Below, one piece after another: positions 23,350-34,683 of a DNA stretch of 64,000 nucleotides. The DNA comes from Lactuca virosa (Eukaryota; Streptophyta; Magnoliopsida; Asterales; Asteraceae), in contig CAKMRJ010005523.1 in assembly GCA_928212115.1 (NCBI GenBank), forward strand, positions 142,974,979 through 143,038,978, read 5' to 3'. The notes under the pieces were generated by a model. The model ran no database searches. It worked only from the letters and a program-made list of their open reading frames with translations, and was not told the DNA's origin. Both the position numbers and the translations under genes were made by a program. The stretch's first letter is position 1, and each line of letters opens with the position of its first letter.

Positions 23350-25795
23350 TGTCACACCCAGATCCTTGTCGGAATCGATCAAGGCGTGATATATTGTTCA
23401 AAGTCTCATGACAACTAGGTTATAATGTGATTAGATTCAATTAAGTACTAAGTATGCAAACAAGATCCACAACATACAAGTACAAATACAAATGCAAACC
23501 ACATTTATTACATCAAATTTAAATTGTCTTGTGGATTTCTAAGGCACAACCTATTTTTCATCATTCTTCATTCTTCAAATCTGCATCATGGGTAAAAACA
23601 GGTCAACTACGAGAGTTGGTGAGTAATCAAATTTTAGTAGAGAAAATTGTGAAGTTGAAACATTTATAATTTGAAGTCTGTTTTCTTTTGAAGTCGCCAA
23701 ACAATTGTATTTGAGATAACGGTTTATAAATCAAAAATTGATTAACAATTGATAACAACAACAATAAGTCCTCACCCTATATATATATATATACATATGT
23801 ATATATATAAATATATATAGGATGGAGCATCTAATCATCATACACACTCAACCACGTGTGATCAATCACCTTAGCGTCCCAAGGCGGGGTGGTCAACCAA
23901 TAGCGCTATTATTGTCCATAACGTACCTCAAGAATACGGGCATAGTCATGGAGATTAGACTAAAAATGATAATGCACTACAAGTACATGTAGCGTAAACA
24001 AACAATAGTTATACAATTAATGACTCACGTATAAATGTCCCAACAATGTCTCATTGTGATAAAACAATAAAATGAAGTTGGAACATATTAGAACCACATG
24101 ATACACCCCAAAAGTATTGAAAATTATAAAATATGGGGTAGATTACTCACATTAGTCCCAAAACGAAATGCGTGTGTCGTACGATAGACGATTCGGGTCA
24201 AAATGGCGTAGAACCTAATATAATTAATGGTTTTGGTTTAGGAACTGCTAAACGAGAATGGAGTATTAATACAAATAATTAGACACATATTCTTATATTA
24301 GATGAATTAACAATAATTCATTTTGATTATAATATTAAGGTATTTATTTGTTAAATGAATTTTAAATTGAATTACTTACTTTGCATAATTAATTTATATT
24401 TTCAATTTAGGCCAGATTTTAATAATTTCTTATTAAAATAATAACTTGCCCAATTATAATTATTTACATATTTTAACAATTATTTATATGAAATAATCAT
24501 TAAAATGCATTTTTACATGCTTAAATACTTAGGAAAATAGTTTTAAATAGTAAACAGTATTGAAAATTATGAAATTATTAGGAAATCATTATTTCATACA
24601 ATATGAATTACTGTAAAATTTGTATATTTTTCTGAACTGTTTTAGTATTTATTTAATATTTTAATGATTAAACAACACAAAATTCGGGAAAAAAATAGTA
24701 AATGATTCTCAAAAAATCTGTAAAATTAACCATAGTTTTATAACATGATGTAGAGCCCAGTGTATAAGTTTCAGATATTTGGACTATGGGAAGTATTTTT
24801 TATATATTTCATTATTAATTAATCAATAAAATCATAAATAATAGTAAACAGTAATATAAATGCATGAAACTTCATATATCATGTTTAATCAGTATACAGG
24901 TCATCCCAGAATTTTCTCAGAATTTATTGAATGCAACAATTATTTTATGTGAATTATTGCCCTACTTTATTGCAATAATTATGATAATTCAATAAAAATA
25001 AGTTATTTTCTGAAAATTTCCAGAACTTCTTATTTTATTGATGGTATTCTGAGAAAAATCAGGTTTATGCAAAAAAATGAGTTTTAGATATTTTGGTGGA
25101 TTTAATTTGTTTCTTGTATGAATTTGAAACTTTTAACAACATACCTTGATGAATGCTTCAAGAGGGATGAAGATTTGAGTATAATAGATTGTTCTTGGAT
25201 GGAATATGAGTATTCTTGGAGGAAATTTCGAGATTGAGAGTGAGAGAAAGAATATAGAAGATTTAAGTGGTGAAGAGAATAATATGTTGGGAGAAAAAGG
25301 AAAGGAAAGTGGATGGGAGGTGTGAGTGGGAGACCATGGGAATAATCTTTTTGCTTTTGGTGGTCTTCATAATTTCTCACTAACACAAGCATCTTTTACA
25401 TAATTAATATAAGAGTTTTATAAAAATTTAAAGTAAAGTTTATAAAAAATAGAGTTTTATAAAATTTAATGTAAAGTTTATAAAAATGGAGTTTTATAAA
25501 AGATAGGTTATTATTTGATTATAACAATCTACTTTGATTTGAAGTTTAATTAGAGAATTCAAGTTTGATTCTTTTAATTTAATTAGAGCATTATACTTTG
25601 ATTTGATTTTAATATGGTATCATAATTTACTTTGATTATAGTTATAACGTTGTACAATACTATGTTGCTATTAACGTCAAGTTATATCGTATTGTATGGG
25701 TTTTGATCCTATTAGCGTCAAGTAATCTTGAGTAGGGTTTATTAAATTTCCAATTGGGTTGGGTTGACCCGAATCCATTTTAGGCGGATGTCACA
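23350..25795 (-). repeat. Solo LTR, family E, nested in the copia leader
   Basis: A 2446-bp unit. On the minus strand it begins TGTGACATCCGCC and ends GGGTGTGACA; no internal element sequence is present. Flanks are TAACT (23345-23349) and TAAGT (25796-25800), five bases with one mismatch. It probably arose by recombination between two LTRs of a gypsy element. The open frame at 25102-25392 on the minus strand is not recognisable. Confidence 0.85.
23581..24150 (-). other. Candidate LTR intron, family E
   Basis: On the minus strand GTGAGTAATC (24141-24150) is followed 0.5 kb later by the exactly complementary GATTACTCAC (23619-23628) and, 38 nt further, by GATGCAG (G at 23581). The base pair before GT is AT rather than AG, so the donor is weakened. 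Confidence 0.35.
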
Positions 25796-26749
25796 TAAGT
25801 TATGAAAGTTGAAAAGTTTTGAAAGTTACAAAACTTGCCCTCAAGTTTTGGAACATGTAAAGTCACCTTAAAAACTTTAGTTCCAACCACTAGAATTTTG
25901 AAAGTTAAAATTCAACCCTTATAATTTATAATATTATAAGTTAATAATATATACATATGTATAAGAACAAGTCGTTTTACCGTTAGTAGGCCTCATTCAC
26001 GAAGCCGGTCTATAAGGGGGGTATAAGGTTGTTGCCTATAAAATGGCAGCTTAGTGGGTGTCCACTCTCACCCACTGCTTCCTTGACTGGTGGAGGGTCG
26101 TTAGCCGAACGGGTAAGACAATGACTTTAATCCTCATTAAAAGTATGATTATTATAAAGTAACTAAATGTTTTACAAATTCCTAATCTTAGTTACTTTAG
26201 GAAAATGTGAAAAAGGTGCTAACCCATGAAATTACACTTTTCACTTTGCTTAAGTCATTAGTGGAGCGTGTGTGGTTAACTGGCACACTAACCTGGACTT
26301 AACAAGGTAGGCAAAGGGTGGCTTAAGGTTTATCATAGATCGGTGGAGTGTGTGTGGTTAACCGGCACATCGGTTAGGTGATAAACATTAAGAGTACCAA
26401 GTAATTTGCATGGTTAATTCACACCTTGTTTTGTGATCCTCGGCATCCCACTCACAAAACATGAAGGGCACAATCGAGATTGAAACATGCCATTGAAAAG
26501 TTCAATGAATCTCAAAAGAATCTAGAAGTTTCAAAACCAATTAATACCTAATAATTTAATTTCGTTTTTCATGGTGGAAATTGGTGAATCGTCATTCACC
26601 TACCTTCAAATATTTTATAGCTTGGATTACGGAATCCCTCTTCTAAGTTATAAAATATTGTGTTGGGTCCTAGCCTTAATATTACATTTGGGTGTCTTAT
26701 TAAGGACTATCTTTATATCTAATCTAAACTTATCCTTCTTCTTTTTCAG

Positions 26750-29350
26750 ATGTCTTCCAATAATGCTGCTTCTGGCTCAAACCCTACCGGCTCCTTCTCT
26801 CTCATGAACCTTTGTGGGAGAGTCATCTTTGATGGGTCCAACTTTATGGATTGGACCAGGAACATCAGGATGGTCACTCGATATGAGGACAAGGAATATG
26901 TCCTCGACAAGGAGCTTAAGGAACTTGATGAGTCGTCTGCTACTCCAGAGGAGGTCGCTGAATTCTGAGCACATGAGAGAGATGCCACCAAGGTGGCGTG
27001 TATCATGTTGGCCATGATGACAGCCGAGCTCCAAAAGTCCTATGAGGACTTTTATCCTTTTGAGATGCACCAAGATTTGATGGACAGATACCATCAGAGT
27101 GCTCGTCAAGAGCGATATGAAATCATCTCCTCCATGATAACAACCCGGATGAAGGATGGTGAACCCATCACAAACAACATGCAGAAAATGCAAAGATTCG
27201 TGGACCGTTTGCTGAAATTGAATGTGAACTTCCCCGAGGAGTTGGCAATTGACATCATTTTGCACACCTTACCATTGTGTTATGATCAATTCCGAATGAC
27301 ATACCACATGAACAAGGAGGAAGTTACACTCAGCAAACTTCAAGGACTTCTGAAGACCGCCGAAAGTGGTCATAAAGGTAAATCGGTTGTTACTACTTCT
27401 ACTCCTACCAACGCCCCTGTTCTGGCTATCGAAAAAAGTAAAGGGAAGAAGAGGAAGAGCCCTTCGAAGGGCACCAAGGGAAAGTCTCTAGATGGCTCCT
27501 CTTCAAGTGGAACCAAGAAAGGTTCTGTCACTCCTTCTGCCAACCCTAATGAGGCTGAATGCTTCTATTGCCATGAAAAGGCGCACTGGAAGCGAAACTG
27601 CCCAAAGTACTTGCAAGATGTTAAGGATGGGAAAGTGAAACCCAACCATGCAGGTATTTACACTATATTGTCTAATAACTCACCCTATTCATATTTTTGG
27701 GTCCTTGATACAGGTTGCGGTATTCACATATGTTCTGATTTGCAGAGACTAAGAAGAAATGAGAATGTGGAGCATGGGAAGATAAACTTGATCATGGGGA
27801 ATAGGAAAGTTACACCTGTTACCAAGATTGGAGTTTATTCTTTGTTTCTAAGTAGTGGGTTAACATTAGATTTGAATAAATGTTGTTACTCGTCTGAAAT
27901 GGCGAGAAATATTATTTCCTTTCATGGTTTGTACAAACAAGGTTTTACCTTTTCGTTTGATAATGAATGTGGTGGTATTAATGCTTTCTTTAAAAATGTT
28001 CTTTATTTTAAAGCATTACCTTGTGATGGTGTGTATGAAACTGTATCGGTTGTAGATAATCTAGGAAATAATGTGTTGTGTATCGATTCTTCCACTAACT
28101 TGGATAAAGCATCCTTATGGCATTGTCGTCTTGGACATGTAAGCAAGAAACGCATAGGCCAACTCGAAAAGGATGGAGTCTTGGAGTCATTTTACCTAAA
28201 GTCAGATGATAGTTGTGAATCTTGTTTGCTTGGGAAAATGACAAAGTCACCCTTCACTGGTACTTGTGCTAGGGGTAAGGGTTTGTTGGATCTCATACAT
28301 ATTGATGTGTGTGGACCCTTCAAAACCACCACAAGGGATGCTAACCGCTTCTATGTGACTTTTACTGATGATTATAGTAAATATGGATATGTCTACTTAA
28401 TCAAGCATAAGTCAGAAACCTTTGAAAAATTCAAGGAGTTTAAACAGGAAGTGGAGAATCAGTTGGGTAGGAACATTAAGATGCTTCGATCCGATCGAGG
28501 TCGGGAGTATCTTAGTACAGAGTTCCTTGACTATCTTAAGGAATGTGGGATTGTCTCACAATTGACACCTCCCAGAACACCACAGCTTAATGGTGTGGCT
28601 GAGAGGCGTAATCGAACCTTGTTGGATATGGTTTGTTCCATGATGAGTCGAGCTTCGCTACCAATCTCATTTTGGGGGTATGCCTTAGAGACTGCCGCCC
28701 ATATCCTTAATCTAGTCCCTACCAAAAAGGTTGCCAAAACACCTCACGAGATGTGGACTGGAAAAGTTCCCAATCTAGATCACATCAAGATTTGGGGTTG
28801 TGAGGCTTTTGTGAGGCGTGAGACTTACGATAAGCTCGAACCTCGAAGTGAGAGGTGTATTTTCATCGGCTACCCACAGAAATCCTTTGGTAACCTCTTC
28901 TACAGACCTAGAGATAATGTAGTCTTTGTAGCAAGGAGAGGAGTCTTTCGCGAGAGAGAGTTCATAAGCCAAGGAAACTGTGGAAGGCAAATTGACCTAG
29001 AAGAAATTCAAGAGTCAAGTGGTGAAGGAACCTCAAACCCTAGCAATCAACCTGAGGAGGAAACTCCTGTTGATCCGACTGACGAGTCCGTACCTCTGAG
29101 GCATTCCACGAGAGTTAGGAATGCACCCGAGCATTACTATGGTTTCCATATTACTGCGGAAGGTGATACACTTATCAGTGATAACACACTGCTAAATGGA
29201 AAGAGGCTATGGACAGCGAGATACAGTCCATGTATGACAATCAAGTTTGGAACTTGGTTGGCAATGTACCCACTTATAAGGCGCGACTGGTTGCAAAGGG
29301 CTTTTCTCAAACTCCGAGAGTTGATTATGATGAGACCTTTTCACCAGTAG
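26750..29350 (+). pseudogene. Copia gag, protease and integrase frame
   Basis: The frame starts at ATG 26750. Gag is interrupted by TGA at 26966-26968 and continues in the same frame. The zinc knuckle reads CFYCHEKAHWKRNCP (His and Ala at usual Gly positions). The protease has WVLDTGCGIHIC. The pre-integrase zinc domain follows (LWHCRLGH, then CESCLLGK), then the integrase core with HIDVCGPF, RSDRGREY and LNGVAERRNRTLLD (D, D, E). An integrase C-terminal region leads toward the reverse transcriptase, but the frame shifts near 29200 and this frame ends in out-of-frame residues. Integrase joins the cDNA ends to host DNA. Confidence 0.94.
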
Positions 29351-30666
29351 CAAAGATTAAGTCTATTAGGGTTATGTTAGCCATTGCTGAATTTCATGAT
29401 TATGAAATATGGCAAATGGATTTCAAAATCGCTTTCCTTAATGGAAATTTGGCTGAGGATGTGCATATGAGTCGGCCAGAGAGTTTTGTCAATACAGAGT
29501 ACCCTAATAGAGTGTGTAAGCTTGAGAAATCCATCTATGGATTGAAACAAGCACCTCGCAGATGGAATCTTTGTTTCGATGAGAAAGTCAAAGAGTTTGG
29601 CTTTGCGAGGAGCGAAGATGAATCTTGTGTATATGTCAAGGCTAATGGGAGTATAGTTAGCTTTTTGGTACTGTATGTGGATGACATACTACTCATAGGA
29701 AATGACATCCCAACTCTGCAGGAGGTGAAGTCCTGGCTTGGGAAGTGTTTCGCTATGAAGGACCTTGGAGAAGCTGCCTATATCCTAGGGATAAGGATTT
29801 TGAGAGACAGGAGTAAGAGACTAACTGGACTTAGTCAGAGTACCTACTTGGATAAGGTGCAAAATAGGTTCAGCACACAGAATTCCAAGAAAGGAGAGTT
29901 ACCGATCCAGAGTAATGCCAGATTGAGTAAGACTCAGAGCCCGAGTACAGAGGCTGAGATAGCTGAGATGAGTCGAGTATCGTAAGCTTCCGCTGTAGGC
30001 TCGATCATGTATGCTATGACTTGCACTCGTCCTGATGTGGCCTTTGCGTTGAGCATGGTCAGCAGATATCAGGGGAACCCTGGTAAGGCTCACTAGACTG
30101 CGGTAAAGAACATTCTCAAGTACATACGGAGGACTAAGGACTGGGTCCTTACACTCGGTGGGAGTAATGACTTGAGAGTAGTGGGGTATAGTGATGCTAG
30201 CTTTCAGACTGATAGGGATAATTTCCGCTCTCAGTCAGGCTGGGTCTTTACCTTAAATGGAGGAGCAATTACTTGGAAAAGTTCCAAGCAGGAGACAGTG
30301 GCCGATTCAACTTGCGAATCAGAGTACATAGCGTCAAGCGAGGCAGCAAAGGAGGCTATATGGCTAAAGAACTTCATTGGAGACCTTGGAGTTGTACCAG
30401 CTATAAAGGAGCCTATCGAGATTTTCTGTGATAGTGAAAGTGCAGTTGCCTTAGCCAAGGAACCAAGGGATAACGGGAGATCAAGACACATCGACAGAAA
30501 ATACCATTTCATCAGACATCGAATAGAAGAAGGTCTCCTCGTGGCAAAGAGGGTATCATCGGATGAGAACCCTGCAGATCCCTTCACGAAGGGACTGGGT
30601 AGGGTTAAGCATCTTCAGCATGCGAGGCGCATTGGGCTAAAGGATGATATTAGTTTTAGAAATTAG
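29209..30666 (+). pseudogene. Copia reverse transcriptase and RNase H
   Basis: A different frame from the upstream part. The reverse transcriptase motifs are YKARLVAKGFSQ, DYDETFSPVAK, WQMDFKIAFLNG, SIYGLKQAPRRW and the catalytic YVDDILLIGN. The N-terminal segment that usually carries the KWVFK-type motif is missing between NLV and GNVPTYKARL (about 29260), so an in-frame deletion of some 25 codons is likely. Stops interrupt the frame at 29983-29985 and 30094-30096. RNase H follows with VGYSDASFQ, ESEYIASSEAAKEAIWL and SRHIDRKYHFIRH, and the frame ends at 30666. Confidence 0.94.
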
Positions 30667-31518
30667 ATAGCTTTGAAATTTGTAAAGTGTAATCGACATT
30701 TGATGATAAATAAAAGTTGTTTATTTATAAGTAAAGTGTTGCTATCTTTTGTCAATCGTTTACTATCATTTCATTTTGCATGTTTTGACTTCCAGAATAA
30801 TTATGTTATGGTATATCATATTATTCAAATTCTCCACGGTCGATCATATGTTGGAAGTAGATATGAATCAAGATTGTCATGAAGCTGTCTTGTAGATGTC
30901 TAAAGTATTGGACATAGCAAGAGTTGCTACAACATTCATGAGTGCTCATAAGTTCTGAGTATTGGATTCAACCCACGCTCACTTGTATCACTTCATGGAA
31001 TTTATCTCGAGTGATCGTGAGACGGTAATATCATATAAGTCTTCAAACCTAGAGATATGAGTTGTTGACTATGAGTTGGTTATACATTGATTGTAGGAAA
31101 ACGCATTGGTAACTCGATGTTATAAAACGTGCCTTTGTGTATAATTCAACAAGTAGTAGAACAAGCATATGAGTCGAAGTTTATCTGTTCCTTCTTGGAT
31201 TAGAAGCGATATCTGGGCCCTCGATGATTTTGTTGTGACCTATGTACCGAGACCGATCAGAACTAAATTGATGTGTTCGATTAAGTTCTATGTCAAACAA
31301 ATTGGAAACCGGGAAACAAACTGCTGGACAATAAGTATGACATTGTTCCATGTATTTGTTCGGATGATATCTAGAATAGAGGATTATATAATCACTTATC
31401 TTAAATGGCGTATCATCATCATCTAAGTTTCACGAGACTTTGAAAGAGCTACGATTGCTGATCGGTTCCTGAAGTCATTCTTGCAGTTATAGTTATTAGA
31501 CTTATCCAAGTGGGAGAC
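30667..31518 (+). other. Copia 3' untranslated region and polypurine tract
   Basis: About 850 bp without recognisable coding sequence, ending in AAGTGGGAGAC (31508-31518), the polypurine primer next to the 3' LTR. Confidence 0.75.
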
Positions 31519-32293
31519 TGTTGGATTAGGTGTCTAAGTTTATAACTATTTATGGAATGTACTTGACCCGGTTGGCATGGTCCATTTGGGTTGCATGGCA
31601 TTGCAACATTTGGATAGACTAAATGAGAGAAAAAGACACTTATGGTTTATTAATATAATATAAGTTCTAATATATTAATAATATTATTTAATTAGTTTTG
31701 ATCAAGAATTAATTTAGAATTAATTTGGTGATCAAAAGGAGACTAATTAAATATATGAGGTTGATTGTGTAAATCATCCATTCTTTTATAGTAGGCTAAT
31801 GATCCATGGTTTATTGGATTGGGCTAAATCCATAAGGTGCTCCATGGATGCTCCATGGAGGTTACAAACCCATGGATCATGGAATATGAAAAGCCATGTC
31901 AATTAGGGTTTACATGGTGTAACCCTACTTGTGACACAACTATAAAAGGACCCCATGGGCTACCAAAATCGGCAATATGTGTAGAACAAGAGGGCTAGCC
32001 GATTTTGAGTGAGTGTGGACTTCTCTCAAGGTTATTCCAAGTGTTGTGGTGTTGTATGAAACATTTGAGGCATCACACTTGAGGTGCTAGGCTCACAAAG
32101 TTCTCAAGGAATCCAAGCAACAAAAATGTATGTTCTTCCTACTAGCTTTTATGTTTCAAAGTTCCCCATGCCTTGCTAGATAGGTTAAGAACCTTGGAAA
32201 ATCAAATTTGCATGTATCTTAGTAAAACATAGATACAAAGTTTCTAGGGTTGCATGTACACCTTAGTAGTGTTAGAATGCTCAAAACCCTTCA
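31519..32293 (+). repeat. Copia 3' LTR
   Basis: It runs from TGTTGGATTAGG to AACCCTTCA, closely matching 22018-22788, and is followed by GTTAC. Confidence 0.95.
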
Positions 32294-32298
32294 GTTAC

Positions 32299-33159
32299 CA
32301 CCCTACTGCCTAAACCTTTCCTATTTTTCTTCCTCATCCTTCATCGATGGCCACTTCATCTCCGATTAACATCACCACTGTTAGCAGATACAAAACCCTA
32401 TTTGTTCAATACAGCATCTTTATGTACTGCAATTCTTAATTTGAACATTAAACACGAAAACACTCTGATTCCACTTGTTCAATCACATCCTCCTAGCACA
32501 AATCATATGATATTTCCTGATGGTATAAATACTTATGTCGTGAACAAGGAGTTCATGCTAACAAAGCTTAATATTCACTAGTCACACCTCACAATTTTCT
32601 TTCTTCTTGACTTGTAGGTAGAAATCGTTACTAAACAATTGTTTCTTGTAATCAGATAAACGAAAACCATGAATGTTGCAAAGAACTAAAGAAACACTCT
32701 TTTTGCAGGAATCTCGAGCATCAAATAGTCACTTCTACAAGAACTTAGTGTTTGATTGGTAACTTATGATCTGCTTAGATTTGGGGAAAGTGATCCATAC
32801 CTAAATCAGACTCTTTACTCACCAGATATGGATCTGTTACACTTAACAAAAGATGTTGAAATTAACAAATTCTAGGTGTTTGGTTATTTAAGTGGCAGAT
32901 TCCGATTGGGAAGAAGATGGGTTTGTTGTCAGTGGAAAATGGTGATACGAGAGAGAAAGATGCATGAAAAGAGAGAGAAAAAGGGAATGGGTGAAAAGGG
33001 GCCGATGAAAACCCCTTGTGAAGACAATGATGCAAGTAGAGGATTGTGATGGTTCTGCGATGCAACAAATGAAATTGGTCCGAGAATAGAGATGTTGGGT
33101 CTCGTCCCCTGTAAGAGAAAGAAAATGCAAAGAAATGTGGGAGAAAGTAGTTAGGATAG
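32299..33159. other. Unassigned sequence right of copia
   Basis: No gene recognised. A short open frame at ATG 32347 ends quickly and has no family features. This is probably interior DNA of the inverted-repeat element whose arms are at 21366 and 34015. Confidence 0.5.
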
Positions 33160-33800
33160 GGGTACCGGGTAAACCTAAAAAAACACGACACGACACGACA
33201 ACCTGACACGAAATTAGTGGGTTTGGGTAAGAGATTTCGACACGTTTAAATAAACAGGTTAACACGACACGACACGAAAATTAAACGGGTTGGGTTAGGG
33301 TCAAGACTTTCAACTCGAATATGACCCGCTTAATATATATCAATTTATATTTTTAAAAATATATTATAGACTTATAGACTTATGGTTGGTCAAACTCAAG
33401 AATTAAAATTAAAATACAAACTTTTAAAGTGACTTTATTTAATCATCCTCACCACTTATCCCTTTTGCTCATCAACTCTAACTCTTTCCATTTTGCCTCC
33501 TAAACTTATTATAAATTTTCATTCCACCCCCAACTCTAGTGTTTCACCTTTTTACTTTTTCTTACTTTCCAACCTTTTAAAATGTTTAAACCCAACAGGA
33601 AACAACATATTTACAAGGTCTAAACCTTAATCTGAAACCCGATACGAAAACCGACACGAAAATAAACGGGTTGACATGACACAACACAATAATTAAATAG
33701 GTCGGGATATGGTCAATCCTTTTCAACCCATTTAATGTCTTGACACGACACGAACCCAACACCACACGATACGTTTTCCAGGTTTAGTATCGGGTAGACG
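33160..33800. mobile_element. Inverted-repeat element rich in ACACGACACG
   Basis: The left side carries CCGGGTAAACC and repeated ACACGACACG; the right side carries the reverse-oriented GACACGACACGAACC, CCAGGTTTAG and TATCGGGTAGACG. Both ends point inward as imperfect inverted repeats. Target duplications were not resolved. Confidence 0.5.
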
Positions 33801-33864
33801 TGGGATCAGTTATTTATTTATTTATTTTAAACTGTATTTAAATAAAAAAAAAGGTAAAATAAAA

Positions 33865-34015
33865 TAAAAAGGGTAAAGTAGTCTTTTTATATGGATTGAA
33901 GACCAACCATGCAAGTTTTAGAAACCACGAGGACTATGTTAATAAAAAAAATAACAAAAAATAAATTTGTGACATTTGGTAAATCACAATGACCATTTAT
34001 GTAGTTTTGTCTTTT
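33865..34015 (-). repeat. Right arm of the long-inverted-repeat element
   Basis: Reverse complement of this stretch (AGACAAAACTACATAAATGG, then TGGTTTCTAAAACTTGCATG) matches 21366-21540 at roughly 70% by eye. Confidence 0.55.
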
Positions 34016-34046
34016 ATAATAAGAATTTAAAATATATTGAAACATC

Positions 34047-34259
34047 CAAAAAAAAACTGCAAAAATGGTCTATGTGGTCTGCATTTATTCCGAGGTTTAG
34101 TCAAAATCTTGACTTTTTGGATTTGTGGTACTTTTGAGCTGGTTTCATTGTGTTTTTGGTCCCTTAGTAAACTGAAATGATTGTAATACCCTTGTGTATT
34201 TATTTTTCATTTTTTTTCATTTTTTAAATCTATTTTAATAATTCAAAGATAATTATGGG

Positions 34260-34304
<45 letters not shown>

Positions 34305-34489
34305 CAACAAATCATCAAGTTTCTCCTTGGTTTTCATAGGGTATTACAGTCATTTCAATTTACTGAGGGACCAAAAACACAATGAAACTAACTCAAAAGG
34401 ACCACAAAGCCAAAAAAGTCAAAGTTTGGACTAAACCTCGAAAAAAATGCATACCACAGGGACCTTTTTGCAGTTTTGTCTTTTTTTAG
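34047..34489. mobile_element. MITE-like element with ~145-bp inverted repeats around a CT array
   Basis: The left arm (34047 to about 34195) and right arm (about 34340-34489) are inverted copies, sharing AAACTGCAAAAA, GAGGTTTAGTC, TTCATTGTGTTTTTGGTCCC and GTAATACCC. The centre is a CT microsatellite (34262-34299). There is no coding region. It belongs to the same broad repeat type as the arms at 21366 and 34015. Target duplications are unclear. Confidence 0.7.
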
Positions 34490-34683
34490 AATTAAGCTTA
34501 TTTTGCTATAACACTATAAGTTGTCCAGTGAGGATTTTTCAGAAGAAGTTATAATTTTTTTGTTCATGATAAACATCTCAATATTGTTCCTCATAATTTC
34601 AAAAGTTATCATCATATTTAAATATTAATGTACAACTATTTGCAATATTCATGTCAGTCTTTATCAAGTATTACGACAAGTCG

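Larger units (their letters stand above)
22801..26749 (+). other. Copia leader with nested solo LTR and a splice acceptor before gag
   Basis: About 3.9 kb lie between primer site and gag ATG; 2.45 kb of it is the solo LTR 23350-25795. Copies of ACTCGACGAGT-type palindromes occur at about 22890-22960. The leader ends in a pyrimidine-rich tract and CAG (26747-26749) directly before ATG 26750, a strong 3' splice-site pattern. GGTAAGA at about 26117 is one possible donor. No coding region seen. Confidence 0.7.
22018..32293 (+). mobile_element. Ty1/copia retrotransposon, complete with LTRs but defective
   Basis: A 10.3-kb plus-strand element with LTRs of 771 bp (22018-22788) and 775 bp (31519-32293) and exact 5-bp target duplications GTTAC (22013-22017, 32294-32298). 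By eye the LTRs differ by about ten substitutions and two small indels, so it inserted comparatively recently. The order gag, protease, integrase, reverse transcriptase, RNase H is copia-type. The leader is very long because a solo LTR sits in it (23350-25795). Stops, a frameshift and at least one deletion inactivate the polyprotein. Confidence 0.96.

Noticed and set aside
26777..27265. Minus-strand frame opposite copia gag
   Set aside because: It is a shadow of the gag frame, with no features of its own.
31169..31426. An extra gene downstream of copia RNase H
   Set aside because: Short, no recognisable motif, in the 3' untranslated part of the element; no env-like features.
32347..32440. 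Start of a host gene (ATGGCCACTTCATC)
   Set aside because: The frame stops after about 30 codons and no splice pattern or family motif was seen.
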